Program-made: the position numbers and the translations under genes
The notes under the pieces: model-generated
What the model was told of the DNA's origin: nothing
Seen by the model: the letters and a program-made list of their open reading frames with translations, nothing else
The model's database searches: none
Part shown: positions 25,625 to 34,275 of the stretch, one piece after another
How positions within the stretch are numbered: position 1 is the stretch's first letter
Layout: every line of letters starts with the position of its first letter
Source of the DNA: Kribbella monticola
GTDB taxonomy: Bacteria > Actinomycetota > Actinomycetes > Propionibacteriales > Kribbellaceae
Assembly (NCBI RefSeq): GCF_003261635.1
Contig: NZ_QFXK01000030.1
Location: 496,001-560,000, forward strand
Direction: 5' to 3'
DNA length: 64,000 nt

Positions 25625-26661
25625 CCAGCACGCACCAGCAAGGCCGTGTTGGCGCCACCGAAGGCGGCATTCAAGGACAGCCCGTACTGCGCCGTCGCGG
25701 GGCGGGGCGCGTCCAAGATCAGATCCAGCGGGCATGCCGGATCCGCTGTGGTGAACCCGGCGTTGACCGGAAGCTTCCCCGCCCGCAGCGCGAGCACCGT
25801 CATCACCAGTTCGAGCAGGCCGGACGCTTCCAGCGCGTGGCCGTGTACGGACTTGGTCGAGCTGACCGGCACGTCGGTGGGGAACACCGCACGAATCGCA
25901 GCGGCCTCCGACGCGTCGCTGAAGGTGGTGCCAGTGGCGTTGGCGTTGATGTAGCCGACCACGTCGGGCGGGAGGTCCGCCTTGCGGAGCGCGGCTTCGA
26001 TGGCCGACGCCAGGCCGAGGCCGTCAGGAGCCGGCTGGCAAGGGTGGTACGCATCGCCGGCACGCCCCCAGCCGGCGATCTCTGCCTGACCTCCGCCCTT
26101 CTGCAGCACGACCGCTACCACGGCATCACCGAGCAGCAGTCCCCTGCGGTCCAGGCTGAACGGCCGAACGGTGCTGTCGTCGGTCAGCGCCCGGCCGGCG
26201 TCGAACAACGCGAACTGATCCGGCTCGACCAGATAGCCGGCAGCTACGACGATCCGTTCCGCATAGCCGTACCGGATCAGCGCGGCCGCGTCGGCGACCG
26301 CAGTACTGGCCGAGACGCACGCGCTGGTGTAGATCTTGGCCGCCCTGGTGGCCAGTGCCCGTACGCCGGCACGGTCGTGCACCGCGAGGAACAGCGGAGT
26401 CATCGCCCGTTCGGCGGGAGTCAGACCGGCGTCGGCGCAGGCAGTGATGACCGCGTCGAGCATCTCCTCCTCCAGCGAGCGGGCATCGACTGCTGTCGCT
26501 GCCCGGGTCACCCGGCGATTCGAGGTGTCGAACCGCCGTACCTCGCCGAACGCGGCGGCACCCGGCAACGCCGCCGCCAACTGCGCCTCGGTCCCCCGGC
26601 CGAGCGCGCTGAAGACCGACATGCCGGTGATCGACACCTGGTCGGTGGGCGACTCAGCCAT
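25621..26661 (-). CDS. ketosynthase-like protein lacking one catalytic His (chain-length-factor-like)
   Basis: A 346-residue ketosynthase homologue, about 60-80 residues shorter than FabF. Cys115 (TSACVSAS), Lys270 (SSTK) and His275 (HGHALEA) are retained. The first catalytic His is Asn241: the motif reads NANATGT instead of NAHGTST. The region between the N-terminal strand and the nucleophile elbow is shortened. This would impair decarboxylation, so it is probably a partner subunit for the intact ketosynthase at 22222-23499, analogous to a chain-length factor, though those usually lose Cys instead. ATG at 26661 overlaps the upstream ACP gene by eight bases. Confidence 0.82.
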   Translation of the reverse strand: MAESPTDQVSITGMSVFSALGRGTEAQLAAALPGAAAFGEVRRFDTSNRRVTRAATAVDARSLEEEMLDAVITACADAGLTPAERAMTPLFLAVHDRAGVRALATRAAKIYTSACVSASTAVADAAALIRYGYAERIVVAAGYLVEPDQFALFDAGRALTDDSTVRPFSLDRRGLLLGDAVVAVVLQKGGGQAEIAGWGRAGDAYHPCQPAPDGLGLASAIEAALRKADLPPDVVGYINANATGTTFSDASEAAAIRAVFPTDVPVSSTKSVHGHALEASGLLELVMTVLALRAGKLPVNAGFTTADPACPLDLILDAPRPATAQYGLSLNAAFGGANTALLVRAG

Positions 26662-26956
26662 GACTGCTCCGCTCGGCCTCGCCACCGAGCACCGGCTCCG
26701 CTGTCGCGGGCGACAACACCTCGGCGAGTACGGCGACGGCGTCGTCGATCGTCTTGATCCGGTCCAGGTACTCGTCACCGAGTTCGACGTCGTAGCGCTG
26801 CTCGACCTGGTGCACGAGCCAGGCGAGCTCCATCGAGTCGATCCGTTCCAGCTCACCGGATCGTTCACCGAGGCCGGACAGCCAGTCGATCACCTCGGCC
26901 CGTCCGGGCGCGGCCGGCGGCTGGGTGCGGGGCGGGAGCGGGGAAGGATTGCTCAT
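26654..26956 (-). CDS. acyl carrier protein 2
   Basis: A 100-residue carrier protein with the phosphopantetheine attachment Ser41 in IDSMELAWL. A Pro-rich N-terminal extension of about 18 residues precedes the first helix. Acidic helices typical of ACPs follow. The ATG shares a base with the stop of ACP 1, so the two carriers are made together. It would be activated by the PPTase encoded just upstream on the opposite strand. Two unlike ACPs suggest one for the starter or amino acid and one for chain extension. Confidence 0.88.
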   Translation of the reverse strand: MSNPSPLPPRTQPPAAPGRAEVIDWLSGLGERSGELERIDSMELAWLVHQVEQRYDVELGDEYLDRIKTIDDAVAVLAEVLSPATAEPVLGGEAERSSHG

Positions 26957-27210
26957 CAGACCTGCTGGGCGACCCGGCCGGCCACCTCGGTGGTGAACTC
27001 GCCCACCGTCATCAAGGCCAGCTGCTCGGACTCCTCGTCGGAGAACCGCACGCCGAATTTGTCCTCGACCCGGATCGACAGGTCGGCCAGCGCGAGCGAT
27101 TCCAGATCCACCCCGGCCGGGCCGAGCGTGGTGTCGTCGTCGATGCCCTCGACGTCGTAGTTCATGTCCTGCAGTTGCGCGATGACGAACTCGCGGACCT
27201 CTTCCCTCAT
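26956..27210 (-). CDS. acyl carrier protein 1
   Basis: An 84-residue acidic protein with the four-helix ACP pattern. The attachment site is probably Ser38 in DLESLALADL, a variant of the usual DSL motif in which the Asp sits two residues earlier. It is the first gene of the 14-gene operon. AGGAAG precedes the ATG at 27210 by about nine bases. Only 17 bases separate its start from the divergent PPTase start, so promoter elements of each must lie inside the other gene. Confidence 0.9.
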   Translation of the reverse strand: MREEVREFVIAQLQDMNYDVEGIDDDTTLGPAGVDLESLALADLSIRVEDKFGVRFSDEESEQLALMTVGEFTTEVAGRVAQQV

Positions 27211-27227
27211 CGGGATACCTTCTTCCT

Positions 27228-27914
27228 GTGGAGAACCGCACGGAATCCGATCTGGACCCCGTGCACGTCTGGTTGTCTGTCGTCGAGCAGGCCGATGACC
27301 AGCGATCGGCTGCTCACAACCTGCTGCTCGCCCTCGCGACGTCGCTGCGCGACGAAGCCGGGCCGGACTCTGCTGCCGGGCTCGCGCTGCGGCACGAGGT
27401 GTCCGGGCGGCCGGTGATCGACGGGCTTTCCGTGAGCATCAGCCACGCTCGCGGCCTGGTCGCGGTGGCGGCCGGGCGCTGCGGGCCTGTCGGCGTGGAC
27501 GTCGAGAGTCGTCGGGACTTCGAGATCGACGGCATGGCTCGGCGTTGGTTCGACCCGGCCGAAGTGACCTGGCTGTACCGGCAGAGCGATCCGCTGGAGG
27601 CGTTCCTGCGGTTGTGGACCGCGAAGGAAGCCGTCGGCAAAGCACTCGGCCGCGGTCTGCGCGGTTCCGGCCTGCGCCGGCTGATGCCGCTCGACAGCAC
27701 ACCGGAACTGCTGCCCGCCTCGCTGCCCGCCGCAACGGTGCCGTCCGAGCCTCACCTGGTCGTTCTTCCACTGCCTGTCCAGGCCGACGCGGTGCTGGCG
27801 ATCGCCGTACCGGTTGGTGTTTCGCAGATACGGCTCACCGAGCATCACGGTGCGGCCTTGCGCAGTACGGTGACGTCGCGGACCAGCTTCCCGGTCGTTG
27901 TCCGTGGCAACTGA
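27228..27914 (+). CDS. Sfp-type 4'-phosphopantetheinyl transferase
   Basis: A 228-residue PPTase. It has SVSISHA (residues 68-74), the metal-binding GVDVES (89-94) and the WTAKEAVGKALGRGL motif (130-144). It starts with GTG at 27228, 17 bases from the divergent ACP 1 start. Its 3' end overlaps the convergent ligase 3 gene by 70 bases. It would convert the two ACPs of the operon from apo to holo form. The motifs and location make this assignment secure. Confidence 0.95.
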   Translation: MENRTESDLDPVHVWLSVVEQADDQRSAAHNLLLALATSLRDEAGPDSAAGLALRHEVSGRPVIDGLSVSISHARGLVAVAAGRCGPVGVDVESRRDFEIDGMARRWFDPAEVTWLYRQSDPLEAFLRLWTAKEAVGKALGRGLRGSGLRRLMPLDSTPELLPASLPAATVPSEPHLVVLPLPVQADAVLAIAVPVGVSQIRLTEHHGAALRSTVTSRTSFPVVVRGN

Positions 27915-29245
27915 TCGAGGATCCGCACGCTCCGCGGCCGCTTGTACGACGCCAGTCGCTGAGCGAGCTCGGCTTCGATCCGGGCGACGTCGCGCCGCTC
28001 GTTGAGCTGCAGGTAGGCCGTGATCGCGCCGTCGAAGACGACCACCGCCGCCTCGACCCCACGCAAGGTCCCGATCGTGTACTCGACCTCGGTCAGGTCG
28101 ACCTTCAGCCCGCCGACGCTCACCTGCGAGTCCAGCCGGCCCTTGATCGACACCAGCCCGGTCTCCGGATCGACGACGCCCGCATCCTTCGTCCGCAACC
28201 AGCCGTCGGCCCAGCGCGACGGATCGGACAGCCCCAGGTACGGCGACTCCGGCCGCCGGATCTGCAGCTCACCATCGACAGCCCGTACTTCGATGCCCGG
28301 CGCCGGCTGGATCTCCGGCCGGTGCCGGCCGAACAGGTCGGTGCCGATCACCCCGACCTCGGTCATCCCGTACATGTTTCCGAGCGGGACCTGGAACTTC
28401 TGCTCGAACGCCTTCGCGACCGACGCCGGCACCAGCTCACCACCGGTCGTCATCCGCTTGAACTGCGGCAGCGATGGCGGCTCGTTGACCGAGGCCAGCA
28501 GACCGATGTGGAAGGGGACGCCGAGCACGGTCGCCGGCGCACTGCCGCTCGCGATCGCCTGCAGGATCGCGTCTCCGGTCAGCCGGGCCGGCGGAACCAG
28601 CGTGACGCCGGCATGCAGGCCGTACATCAGCCCGCCGACCAGACCGAGCACGTGCACCATCGACGGGAGCAGGATGATCCGCTCACCACGCTGCGGTACG
28701 CCGTCGATCTGGGTGTAGCGCAGGACCTCCTCGACCAGGTCCTCGGCCGTCCGGCCGATCACCTTGGACGGGCCGGTCGAGCCCGAGCTGAGCTGGACGA
28801 CGGCGTGCGCCGTACTGGCCGGGTGACCGGAGTAGCTGGCCACGGCGGTGTCGACCTCGACGAATGTGCGCAGCCCCGACGGGACCGGCCGCTCAGGCGA
28901 GACGACGACCTGCGGCACCAACCGCTCGATCGCGCGGCGGACCTCGTAGTCGGTCAGCCGGTGGTCGAGCAGGATCGCCTGCCCACCGGACCGCCAAACC
29001 GCCAGTAAATGCGTGATGAACGCCATTGACGGCGGTAAACGCAATGCCGCCGCACCGCCCGGGCGTAATCCCGAATCAGCCAGTTCGGATTGCCTGTCCC
29101 GGACCAGCCGGCGAAGCATTGATCGATCAATTGGCGCGGGTAGCGAAAAGCAGACGTCACTGGCATCACCGGCCAGCAGCACGTCGTCGACCCACTGGGC
29201 ACCCATAGTGGTTCCGGGCACCACGACAGTACCGTCCATGGTCAT
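27845..29245 (-). CDS. adenylate-forming ligase (ligase 3)
   Basis: A 466-residue ANL enzyme, somewhat short. It has SSGSTGPSK (motif A3), MYGMTEVG (adenine-binding), KTKDAG/IKGRLDS-like A7-A8 motifs and a C-terminal TTTGKLVRD Lys. ATG at 29245 is favoured because GGAG lies five bases upstream; GTG at 29302 is possible but would add 19 residues with no family match. Its 3' end overlaps the PPTase gene. It is transcribed alone toward the core operon. Resembles aryl- or acyl-CoA/ACP ligases; one of three in the cluster. Substrate unknown. Confidence 0.9.
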   Translation of the reverse strand: MTMDGTVVVPGTTMGAQWVDDVLLAGDASDVCFSLPAPIDRSMLRRLVRDRQSELADSGLRPGGAAALRLPPSMAFITHLLAVWRSGGQAILLDHRLTDYEVRRAIERLVPQVVVSPERPVPSGLRTFVEVDTAVASYSGHPASTAHAVVQLSSGSTGPSKVIGRTAEDLVEEVLRYTQIDGVPQRGERIILLPSMVHVLGLVGGLMYGLHAGVTLVPPARLTGDAILQAIASGSAPATVLGVPFHIGLLASVNEPPSLPQFKRMTTGGELVPASVAKAFEQKFQVPLGNMYGMTEVGVIGTDLFGRHRPEIQPAPGIEVRAVDGELQIRRPESPYLGLSDPSRWADGWLRTKDAGVVDPETGLVSIKGRLDSQVSVGGLKVDLTEVEYTIGTLRGVEAAVVVFDGAITAYLQLNERRDVARIEAELAQRLASYKRPRSVRILDQLPRTTTGKLVRDVTVLRKAAP

Positions 29246-29597
29246 CCGAGCTCCGAAGTTCGCCTTGAACACAAAGGATTCAGAGCACCAGTCCCCCACC
29301 AAGGCCTGGCGATGACGTGACCATACGACACGATCAGACGGTCCCGCTATGGACCTAAAGTGATGATCCCACTACCGTTCGCAATGGTGTCCGAATGGCT
29401 ATTCCAGCTACCCCCGACGCATGTTGCGGGACCATTTCCAAAGCCGCTGAAGTCAAGCATTCGCTTCGGCAACAAACCGCTCGATCGTCGATAGAAGGTT
29501 AGGAAACGCAGCGGAAGGGATCCCCGTGCAGGGATCCCTTCCAGTCGTTAATCAAGCACTTTCCGGACTGTTCCAGAACAATCCGGCGCGATTTTTT
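29246..29597. other. intergenic region at right edge of the metabolite cluster
   Basis: About 350 bases without a convincing gene. It separates the ligase 3 start from the stop of the GNAT gene. It must hold the ligase 3 promoter, which I could not place, and it contains a 12-bp-arm hairpin at 29513-29542. The base composition is lower in GC than the flanking genes. Confidence 0.6.
29513..29542 (-). terminator. hairpin downstream of the GNAT gene
   Basis: Perfect 12-base arms (GGAAGGGATCCC and GGGATCCCTTCC) with a six-base loop. It sits 55 bases after the GNAT stop on the minus strand. There is only a weak T-run after it, so it may be a terminator of the non-U-tract type common in actinobacteria. 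Confidence 0.6.
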
Positions 29598-30602
29598 TCA
29601 AATTCGGCGCTGCAACTCCTGGGCCAGCTCGACCGGCCGGAAGCCCAGCTCGGCGTTGACCGCGTTCATCGGTGCGTTCTGCTCGGCGTTCCAGGTGTGC
29701 ACGATCCGCCGCTCGGAGTGGCTCCGTTGCAGTTCGAGGTGGTTGCGCACCTTCAGGGCCAGGCCGAGCCGGTGGCCGCGGTGGGCCCGCGAGACGAGCG
29801 TGCCCCACTGGAAGGCGTTGCCCGGGTCGTGCACACCGACGTACAGCTCGGTGTAGCCGGCCAGCGTGCCGTCGGGCGCCTGCGCGACCGTGATCCAGCC
29901 GCTGCGGCCCTGAGCGAGCCGCTGCTCCTCGCCGGAACGGACCCTCGCAGCGTCGTAGACCGCCGCCTCGACCTCGAGATCCCCCATCGGAGCCTCCAGG
30001 TCGAAGGTGGCCTGCATCGCCGCATAGGCGTCGACGTACCCGTCGGGACAACGGTCCTGCCAGCTGATCAGCCGGTAGTCCTGGTGATGCTCGGCGACCT
30101 TCTCGGCCAGCCCGGACAGGAAGTCCTCGGCGAGCGGCAGTTCCAGCACCCGATGCACCTCTACGTTCGCGACCGTCAGCCCGTTCGCCGCCGCAAAAGC
30201 CTGCCCGGGTGTCGGGGCACCGTCGATGGGGACATCGAGCTGGCCTTTGACGGTCGTCCGCCCGAGCTCCGCGGCGCGCTCAGCCACCGTTCGCGCCAAG
30301 TGGGTCCCGTAGCCACGACGCCGTACGTCGGCTCGAACAGCGATGTTCGCTTGGATCTGCGCCGTGTTGTCCTTCAGCGGATAGTCCAGGAACAGCGTGC
30401 CGGCGATCGCCCCCGCCTCGTCGCGGACGGCCCAGATCTCTTTGCCGAAGTACGCCGTATCGGTCAGCAGGCCGGCTCGCATCTCCTCGCGGGCCCAGGT
30501 GACGGCGAACTCACGTCCCTCGTCCAGCGCCGCCCGATGGACGTCGTACCAGGCGTCGAAGGCTTCGGTGTCGTGCGGATCGATCTGCTCAGAGGTGCTC
30601 AC
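29598..30602 (-). CDS. GNAT acetyltransferase, two-domain
   Basis: About 334 residues with two tandem GNAT-like domains. The first has a clear acetyl-CoA loop in VRRRGYGTHLA, the second a weaker SRAHRGHRLGLALK loop. I chose GTG at 30602 because a TACAGT -10-like hexamer lies just upstream and the domain begins soon after; GTG at 30635 or 30611 are alternatives. It lies about 70 bases downstream of murQ on the same strand and could be part of the MurNAc operon. The acceptor is unknown. Confidence 0.8.
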   Translation of the reverse strand: MSTSEQIDPHDTEAFDAWYDVHRAALDEGREFAVTWAREEMRAGLLTDTAYFGKEIWAVRDEAGAIAGTLFLDYPLKDNTAQIQANIAVRADVRRRGYGTHLARTVAERAAELGRTTVKGQLDVPIDGAPTPGQAFAAANGLTVANVEVHRVLELPLAEDFLSGLAEKVAEHHQDYRLISWQDRCPDGYVDAYAAMQATFDLEAPMGDLEVEAAVYDAARVRSGEEQRLAQGRSGWITVAQAPDGTLAGYTELYVGVHDPGNAFQWGTLVSRAHRGHRLGLALKVRNHLELQRSHSERRIVHTWNAEQNAPMNAVNAELGFRPVELAQELQRRI

Positions 30603-30674
30603 CCGGCTCACTGTAGAGAGGAGCGGGCAGCGCACTCCAACCGTTTATCGGCCGAAGACAAACGTTTGAAAAGC

Positions 30675-31580
30675 TCAGGCGGTGTCGGATCGCGCCGTGG
30701 TCAACCGGCCGAGGGCGAGCGCGACCCGGCCACCCGACTCCTCCAGAGCCTGGCGAGCCTCCGCCACTGGGCAACCGGTCAGCAGGTGCACCAGAGCGGG
30801 CTTCAGCTCACCGTCCGTCGCCGCCAGCGCGGCAGCACAGGCCTCCTGGTCGGCGCCGGTCGCCTCACCCAGGATCCGCAGCATCCGGCCGCGAAGTTTG
30901 TTGTTGGTGGCAACCATGTCCACCATCAGGTTCGACCAGGTGCGGCCGAGCTTGATCATCAGCGTGGTGGAGAACGCGTTCAGGATCATCTTCTGCGCGG
31001 TGCCGGCCTTCAGCCGGGTGGAGCCCGCGATCACCTCGGGACCGGTGTCCGCGGCGATCAGGATGTCCGCGTACGCCGCCAGCGGAGCGGCTGGGTTCGA
31101 GGTCACCAGGGCCGTGGTGGCACCGACCGCCCGGGCAGCGCTGAGCGCTCCGGCGACATACGGCGTCGTACCGGAGGCTGCCAGCCCGATCACCAGGTCC
31201 TTGCCGGTGACCTCGGCAGCGTCGGCGGCGCCGCCCTCCTCGGAGTCCTCGACGTTCTCGACGGCCCGGAGCAGGGCTTCCATCCCGCCGGCGTGATGGG
31301 CGATCACCAGATCGTCCGGCGCCCGAAAGGTGGGTAGCAGTTCGGCCGCGTCGAGGACGGCCAGCCGGCCGGAGGTGCCGGCGCCGAAGTAGTGCACGCG
31401 GCCGCCGTTGCGGACGGCTTCTACTCCGGCGTCGACGACCCGCGCGAGATCAGGGATCACCGCACTCACCGCGCCCGCGACGCGGGCGTCCTCCGCATTC
31501 ACCATCCGGAGGATCTCGGTGGTGCCCACCGCATCGATCGCGAGCGTCCTGGGGTTGCGCTGCTCCGTGGGTGTGATCAC
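30675..31580 (-). CDS. murQ: N-acetylmuramic acid 6-phosphate etherase
   Basis: A 301-residue SIS-domain protein with the sugar-phosphate motif GAGTSGRLAVLDA near residue 67 and the MurQ pattern ATNNKLRGRMLRILGEATG in the C-terminal half. It cleaves the lactyl ether of MurNAc-6-phosphate to give GlcNAc-6-phosphate and D-lactate, in the cytoplasm. It follows the MurR-like gene after 32 bases and is the last enzyme in the salvage set encoded by nagZ, namZ and the amidase-like gene. A GAATT/AATTC palindrome lies just upstream. GTG start. Confidence 0.95.
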   Translation of the reverse strand: MITPTEQRNPRTLAIDAVGTTEILRMVNAEDARVAGAVSAVIPDLARVVDAGVEAVRNGGRVHYFGAGTSGRLAVLDAAELLPTFRAPDDLVIAHHAGGMEALLRAVENVEDSEEGGAADAAEVTGKDLVIGLAASGTTPYVAGALSAARAVGATTALVTSNPAAPLAAYADILIAADTGPEVIAGSTRLKAGTAQKMILNAFSTTLMIKLGRTWSNLMVDMVATNNKLRGRMLRILGEATGADQEACAAALAATDGELKPALVHLLTGCPVAEARQALEESGGRVALALGRLTTARSDTA

Positions 31581-31607
31581 AGTGACGATGTTAGTTTTCT
31601 ACTGAAG

Positions 31608-31619
31608 GAATTTCAATTC
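31608..31619. promoter_or_regulatory. candidate RpiR-family operator upstream of murQ
   Basis: Palindrome with arms GAATT and AATTC separated by two bases (read GAATTTCAATTC on the plus strand). It overlaps the stop codon of the MurR-like gene and lies 28 bases before the murQ start. It resembles the palindrome at 37396-37408 upstream of nagZ. Confidence 0.4.
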
Positions 31620-32515
31620 TGTTGATCATTGACAGGACCTTTGACCCGGTGACGACGGACCGCGTTAGCGGTCGCCTCGAGCGCCTTCTGCGCGTCCGGC
31701 AGCACCAGTTGAGCGACGCCGATGAAGAGGCAGTCGATTACCGTGAGTTGCGCAATCCGGCTCGACATCGCCCCGGACCGGTACGTCGTCTCGCGGGCCG
31801 CTGTGGTGAGCACCAGATCCGCAGTGTGCGCCAGTGGCGAGCGGGGAAAGTTGGTCACCGCGACCGTGGTGGCGCCGTGCCGGGCGGCCTCCTCGAGCGC
31901 CTCGATGACCTCCACCGTCGTACCGGTGTGGGAGATCCCGATCGCGACGTCACCCTCGCCGAGCAGTGCCGCACTGGTCAGCGCGACGTGCACGTCCGAC
32001 CACGCGAACGCCACCCGGCGGATGCGGTGCAGCTTCTGTTGCAGGTCGAGCGCGACGAACGAACTGGCCGCTGAGCCGTACAGGTCGACCCGCGGCGCCT
32101 TGGCGACCGCGGCGACGACCTTGGCCAGCGCATCGACGTCGAGTTGCTGAGCGGTCTCCCGGACCGCCCGTTCGTCCGCGAAGGCGACCTTGCCGACCAC
32201 GTCCGCGAGCGAGTCCCCCGGTTCGATGTCGCCACCGACCTCCGGGCGCATGCTCTCCGTGGCCGACTGGGCCGCCAGCTGCAGGCGGAGCTGCGGATAG
32301 CCGGGGACGCCGATCTGCTTACAGAACCGGATGACCGTGGTCTCCGAGGTGGAGGCCACCTCGGCCAGTTCGGAGATCGTCATCGCAGCCACTCCGCCCG
32401 GGTCCGCGAGGACCGCGTTCGCCACCCGCTGCTCGGCCGGCGCCAGCGCGGGCATCACCGCGCGGACCCGGACCAGCAGCGGCCCCGTGGGTTCTGGAGA
32501 GGTAACTGAAGTCAT
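31613..32515 (-). CDS. murR: RpiR-family transcriptional regulator (MurR-like)
   Basis: A 300-residue RpiR regulator. The N-terminal winged helix-turn-helix contains MTISELAEVASTSETTVIRFCKQIG, and the C-terminal SIS domain contains DLYGSAASSFVA and ISHTGTTVE, the sugar-phosphate binding loops. Placed between the amidase-like gene and murQ, it is the natural candidate to sense MurNAc-6-phosphate and control this operon, as MurR does in Escherichia coli and Bacillus. The gene symbol rests on context. Confidence 0.85.
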   Translation of the reverse strand: MTSVTSPEPTGPLLVRVRAVMPALAPAEQRVANAVLADPGGVAAMTISELAEVASTSETTVIRFCKQIGVPGYPQLRLQLAAQSATESMRPEVGGDIEPGDSLADVVGKVAFADERAVRETAQQLDVDALAKVVAAVAKAPRVDLYGSAASSFVALDLQQKLHRIRRVAFAWSDVHVALTSAALLGEGDVAIGISHTGTTVEVIEALEEAARHGATTVAVTNFPRSPLAHTADLVLTTAARETTYRSGAMSSRIAQLTVIDCLFIGVAQLVLPDAQKALEATANAVRRHRVKGPVNDQQN

Positions 32516-32550
32516 GACGCCACCGTACGGCGACTAAGCACCCAATGGGG

Positions 32551-34275
32551 TCATCGACGCGAAAGTCTCCAACCGGAAGCGACAAATGATTCCGGGTTTC
32601 GTTCTCCGTCGAATAGCACCTGGTGTCCGGCGGTGATCTTGACCCCGTCCACATAGACCCCACGGCCCTGGTAAAGCGGGTCCGACGTATACCGCCAGCG
32701 CAGCGTCTGCTGGCCCGCTCCCAGCTCCGCCGACACCTGATGCCAGTGCCGGTCGCCGGAGCCGCTGATCGACCCGTCCGTGTCGATCACGGTGCCGCGA
32801 TCCATCACGGTGAAAGGCACCTTGGTCCAGGTGGATCCGTCGGTCGAACTCTCCAGATACAGCAGATCCGAGTCCTCGGTGTCGACGAACAGGTCGAAGG
32901 CCACCTTCGCCCCCTCAGCCGGTACGGCGACCGGCACCGCGAGCGTCGTCGTACTGGCGTCCGTCGTCCCGGAGAACCACGCATCCTTGCCGTGCTGCGG
33001 TCCTACTCCGAGCGACAGCGCAAGCCCTTGTACTACGGCCCTTCGGGCGGGGTTGTTGCTGCCCCAGTTGCGGCTCGGGTGCACCCGGTTGGTGAGCAGG
33101 ATCGCGAACGAGCGGGAGTCGAAGTCGATCACGATCGACGTACCGGTGTAGCCGGTGTGCCCCGCCGTACGGGGTCCGGACAGGCCGCCCATGTACCAGC
33201 GCTGGTTCAGCTCGAAACCGAGGCCGTGGTCGTTGCCCGGGAAGCCCTGGTTGAAGTTGGTGATCATCGCGGTCACCGAGCTCTCCTTGAGGATCCGGGC
33301 ACCGCGGTAGCTACCGCCGCTCAGGAACGTCTGCGCGAGCACGGCCAGGTCGTCCGCGGTACTGAACACGCCGGCGTGCCCGGCAACACCGCCGAGAGAC
33401 CAGGCGTTCTCGTCGTGCACCGAGCCCCAGACCATGCCGCGAGGAGGAGCCGTCTGGTACTCCGTGGCGGCGATCCGCGGCTTCTTCTTCTCGTCCGGGT
33501 TGTAGCCGGTGTCGCGCATCTGCAGCGGCTTGGTGATGCCGTCGGCGACCAGCTTGTCCAGCGTCTTGCCGGTGACCCGGTGCGCGAGCTCGCCGAGCGA
33601 GATCAGGTTCAGGTCGGAGTACAGGTAGGTGCTGCCGGGTGGGTTGACCAGCTTGGCCGTGAGCGCCTCGTGCAGGCGGAGCTCGGGCGTTGGCTGATCG
33701 CTCCACAACGGCAGGAACGCGGGCAGTCCGGTGGTGTGCGTGAGCGCCTGCCGAACGGTGATCGCGGCCTTGCCGTTCTCGGCGAACTCCGGAACGTACG
33801 TCGCGATCGGAGTGTCGAGGTCGACCTTGCCCTTCTCGACCAGCTGCAGGATCACGATCGAGGTGAAGAGCTTGGACACCGACGCCATGTCGAAGATGGT
33901 GTCGGTGCGCATCGGGATCTGCTGGTCCGCGGGCAGCTCGGTCCCGCTGCCGTCGGCGTACTTCAGGGCCATCCCGGTGGCGTTGCGGGTGACGATCTTG
34001 CCGTCGTGGCCCAGCAGGGTGACCGCACCGGCGTACAGGGGATGCGCGGTGCCGTTCGGCTTGGTCCAGGCCGCGACCTGGGCCAGCGCCGCGTCGATCG
34101 GGGCGGGGTCGAGGCCGGCCTTCTGCGGAGTCGCGTCGCGCAGCAGGGTGGACTTCGGCGCGTACCCGTCGTACGGGTGGTCGAAGCGGCCAGATTTGTT
34201 GCCAGAGGCAATTGCCGGAGTGGTCATGGTGAGCATCAGGGTAGAGGTTAGCGCGATCAGCTTGACCAGCTTCAC
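32551..34275 (-). CDS. secreted serine hydrolase, beta-lactamase fold (AmiE/YbbE-like amidase)
   Basis: A 574-residue exported protein. Signal peptide to about residue 24. The class C beta-lactamase motifs follow: SVSK (SxxK with the nucleophile Ser), YSDLN (YxN) and HTG. A C-terminal domain of about 130 residues is all-beta-like and may bind carbohydrate. It overlaps the namZ stop by four bases. In Bacillus subtilis the homologous position is held by AmiE, which removes peptides from MurNAc. The same role is inferred here. Confidence 0.85.
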   Translation of the reverse strand: MKLVKLIALTSTLMLTMTTPAIASGNKSGRFDHPYDGYAPKSTLLRDATPQKAGLDPAPIDAALAQVAAWTKPNGTAHPLYAGAVTLLGHDGKIVTRNATGMALKYADGSGTELPADQQIPMRTDTIFDMASVSKLFTSIVILQLVEKGKVDLDTPIATYVPEFAENGKAAITVRQALTHTTGLPAFLPLWSDQPTPELRLHEALTAKLVNPPGSTYLYSDLNLISLGELAHRVTGKTLDKLVADGITKPLQMRDTGYNPDEKKKPRIAATEYQTAPPRGMVWGSVHDENAWSLGGVAGHAGVFSTADDLAVLAQTFLSGGSYRGARILKESSVTAMITNFNQGFPGNDHGLGFELNQRWYMGGLSGPRTAGHTGYTGTSIVIDFDSRSFAILLTNRVHPSRNWGSNNPARRAVVQGLALSLGVGPQHGKDAWFSGTTDASTTTLAVPVAVPAEGAKVAFDLFVDTEDSDLLYLESSTDGSTWTKVPFTVMDRGTVIDTDGSISGSGDRHWHQVSAELGAGQQTLRWRYTSDPLYQGRGVYVDGVKITAGHQVLFDGERNPESFVASGWRLSRR

